Source of the DNA: Ampullaceana balthica
Lineage: Eukaryota; Mollusca; Gastropoda; Lymnaeidae
DNA length: 64,000 nucleotides
Reading direction: 5' to 3'
Assembly: GCA_944989445.1 (NCBI GenBank)
Contig: CALYLW010000993.1
Location: 288,001 to 352,000 of the forward strand
The translations under genes and the position numbers were made by a program. The notes beneath the pieces were generated by a model, which did not search any database, was not told the DNA's origin, and saw only the letters and a list, made by a program, of their open reading frames with translations. Positions 61,470 through 64,000 of the stretch are shown one piece after another; the first letter of the stretch is position 1, and the number at the start of each line of letters is the position of its first letter.

Positions 61470-61860
61470 AACACGAGCATAGCTAGGGTAATGGTTAGGC
61501 GGAGGCAAGCTGTATCAATCGTATTGGCGGTTCAATTCCCTGTGCGGTCACAATTTAAAAAAAAAGATATTTATTATTATTATTATTATTACACGCCTGT
61601 GTTATTGTGTTATCTGTTCTGTTACACTAAGTTACAGTTACACACTCTCCTTCTTATTATAATAAACTATACACAGTATACTATACAGTCTTACGCTTTT
61701 GATGCTTGATTTAACTTAATGACCTTTGCACAACTGTAGCAAAATTCTGGTATGCAGGTCCTCTCGGGTTCTTTTTAATTTAAAATGGATAAAAACATAA
61801 CAATAACAACATTCCAGTCACTTGAAAACTTGAATGGAAGACGTTTAAAATGAGATATTA
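61470..61860 (+). repeat. tRNA-headed repeat, copy 2
   Basis: Head: TAGGGTAATGGTTAGGCGG and GCGGTTCAATTCCCTGTGC. Body: CGCCTGTGTTATTGTGTTAT, TTAACTTAATGACC, GCAGGTCCTCTCGGG and ACATTCCAGTCACTTGAAAA. A diverged direct copy of 60440-61110. Confidence 0.55.
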
Positions 61861-61953
61861 TTTATTTTTACACCCTTAAAAATATTTTGTGAATCGTAAT
61901 GAATAATGATGTCCATGTATAGCCTATACACTATACTATTTATAGGCTATATA

Positions 61954-64000
61954 CTAGTATGGCATCTGTCCGTCTACGGAAGACGATAGATTTATCTTTA
62001 TTATTTGCAGCTCTTGGTGTGGCTGATGAGACCAATCCTTGAGTGGCAGTCTCTTCTGCATGACACACACGAAAGCAGTGGGGCAGTGTTGCCTGGCCTT
62101 TCTCCTCGCTCTTTTCCCGACTGCTTCTGCCCTAGTTTGCTCCTCTGCTCTTAGTGATCCTTCTTTCACTATAGCCCGCCACACGGACCTATCCTCTGCC
62201 AGGTTTTCCCAGTTTTGTATATCAATGTTGGCTACTTTCATGTCTCTCTTGCATATGTCCACGTATCTGAGACATGGCCGACCAACCGACCTTTTCCCTG
62301 TCGCCAGCTCGCTGTAAAGCACATCCTTGGGTATGCGACCACTTTGCATCCTCTTGACATGTCCAAGCTAACGGAGGCGTCTTTGGCTTAATATTGCTGC
62401 AATACTACTCATGCTTGCTTGAGCCAGGACCTCTGTGTTGGGGAATTTCTCTTGCCATTTGATGTCTAGGATGCGGCGCAGGCATCTGAGGTGGAAGCTA
62501 TTGAGCCTTCTTTCATGCCTGGTATAGGTGGTCCAAGACTCGCATCCATAGAGGAGTGTGCTCAGTACGCAGGCCTGGTATACCTGCAGCTTAGTCCTTG
62601 CTGTGAGTTTGGCATTGGACCAGACTCTTTTGTACAGTCTAGCCATAACAGTTGCTGCCTTCCCTATCCTACTACTTATCTCATCTTCCAGTGAGAGGGT
62701 GCTCAAGATGTTTGATCCCAGATAAGTAAACTGTCAACAGCATCCAGGTTGCAGTCGTCAATGGTGATAGTCGGGAGAGAGGCAGCATCCTGTGCCATAA
62801 TGTTGGTTTTCTTTATACTTATGGTCATGCCAAACTCTTTGCAGGCAGCGGAGAAGCTGGATACAAGGTTCTGCAGGCCGTCTGCTGTGTGGGATACTAA
62901 GGCGGCATCGTCTGCAAATAAGAGCTGGCGCAGCAAAATCTTCCTTATTTTGGTCTTGGCTTTAAGTCGGGCAATATTGAATAATCTCCCGTCAGCTCTG
63001 GTGTGTATGTATATCCCCGTCGCTGTTGTTCTTGAAGGCATACTGGAGTAAGATGGAAAAGAATATTGCGAATAGAGTAGGTGCCAACACGCAGCCCTTG
63101 CTTTACTCCACTCCTTACTGGGAAAGCCTCAGAGGTGGCACCGTTATACACACTGTGCCCTGCATGTTTTCGTGGAATTGCTTGATGATGTTAAGCAGAT
63201 GTGTAGGGCAGCCTATTTTTACTAAGATCTGGAAAAGGCAGCTTCTGCTGACAAGATTGTTACGTCCGCAAGGGTTATTGACTCTCTAACTTACAATAAA
63301 GTTGAGAGAAATGATTAAATGGCTCGTTTCACACGGCACGTAACACAAAAAAGAAAAATTTAACACAGTAACTGACTTTACAATACTTAATTTACTACAA
63401 TGAAATAATAACAAGTAAATAACAATTAAACACACGATACCTTGTGGTTAGGAATAAATAGTATAATTAGTTTAACTTTAAACCTAATATAACAATATCC
63501 AATAATAACATAAGCTAATAATGTAAAAGGATAAAAACTCACAACAATAGCCGATAGCGTTTACAGAATGTTAACAGGTAACAATAGTGACTAGTACTCT
63601 GCTCGGGCGGTGAAGGCAATTGCTCTCTCCCTAGTTCCCTCCTATATACTAAATCTTTTGGAAAGTTCTGGGCCTAAAATTCTACGAGAACAATAAACTG
63701 TTTCATAACTAACAGACTCCAGAATGTTCTACAGAATACAAGCACAGTGTAGTTAACCAAAACAAGGTCACAGGTGTAAACTGACCCGAGGACAACAGAC
63801 TGTGGAGTGAATAGGAAGGGGGTGGGGCACAGTCATAAATCACTGCGACCCGTGGTCATCAGTACGCATTCATGGCGAGAGGGGAGAGGGGGGGGTAGTA
63901 CCTAACAAGATCAAAAGCTTCAGTTAGGTCGACGAACGCGATGTATAGAGGCATATGTTGCTCCCTGCATTTCTCCTGCAGCTGGCGCAGAGAGAAGATC
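61954..64000 (-). pseudogene. LINE reverse transcriptase, frame-shifted and split by an LTR
   Basis: Minus strand, in order: YIAFVDLTEAFD (motif A, 63990-63908), then after a solo LTR the continuing LFQILVKIGCPTHLLNIIKQ, SGVKQG (motif B), QLLFADDAALVSHTADGLQ (active site), MTISIKKTNIMAQDAASLPT, RIGKAATVMARLYKRVW, LLYGCESWTTYTRHERRLN, RRLRWLGHVKRMQSGRIPKD and GKRSVGRPCLRYVDICKRDM. This is a non-LTR retrotransposon of the type common in animal genomes with the LYGCESWT / RWLGHVxRM C-terminus. Frame changes occur near 63110-63130 and 62740. It continues beyond the window. Confidence 0.88.
63258..63907. mobile_element. Solo LTR inserted in the LINE
   Basis: A 650-bp segment starts TGTTACGTCCGCAAGGG and ends CCTAACA, the TG...CA ends of an LTR. 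AGAT is on both sides (63254-63257 and 63908-63911), a 4-bp target duplication. The LINE reading frame resumes across it (EAFD | LVSRSCLFQ). No gag/pol sequence, so it is a solo LTR. TATATA-like CCTATATACTAAAT near 63643 could be its TATA box. Confidence 0.85.

Overview
Metazoan nuclear DNA, most likely from a mollusc or other lophotrochozoan (inference from the kind of mobile elements and the AT-rich, intron-rich genes; no single sequence proves it). The window has three recognisable conserved animal genes, one intron-rich gene I cannot name, the first coding exon of a fifth gene, and a heavy load of nested, mostly dead mobile elements.

Layout: 1-10.1 kb is repeat-rich and gene-poor: Helitron ends carrying a tRNA-Val-like segment, a TTAA-flanked element with telomere-like core repeats, a broken Jockey-type LINE, SINEs and a pogo/Tigger-like MITE. 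10.3-17.9 kb (+) holds at least ten exons of an unnamed protein ending in long hydrophobic segments; its introns carry hAT MITEs with readable 8-bp target duplications. 21.2-28.6 kb (-) is PINX1 (five exons), tail to tail with the unnamed gene; its first intron holds a deleted piggyBac element and a gag-like coiled-coil ORF, and its last exon has an apparent one-base frameshift. 30.7-36.9 kb (-) is ITFG2 (twelve exons, all joins in frame). 36.9-48.3 kb is a block of transposons between ITFG2 and DCAF7, including a 5.7-kb element with long terminal inverted repeats and a broken gene for an uncharacterised, possibly DDE-type, protein family. 48.3-56.3 kb (+) is DCAF7 (eight exons, 347 residues); the splice donor of exon 4 has been amplified into a minisatellite with 20 copies. 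59.9 kb (+) is the first coding exon of a small membrane protein gene running out of reach. 60.1-64 kb holds foldback and SINE-like repeats and a LINE split by a solo LTR.

The genes are housekeeping: DCAF7 is a WD40 scaffold for DYRK/HIPK kinases and CUL4-DDB1, ITFG2 is a KICSTOR subunit controlling amino-acid signalling to mTORC1, and PINX1 is a nucleolar G-patch protein acting on telomerase and ribosome biogenesis. Nothing suggests they work in one pathway. Exon coordinates were read by eye from splice sites, reading-frame continuity and remembered human homologues; no search was run.
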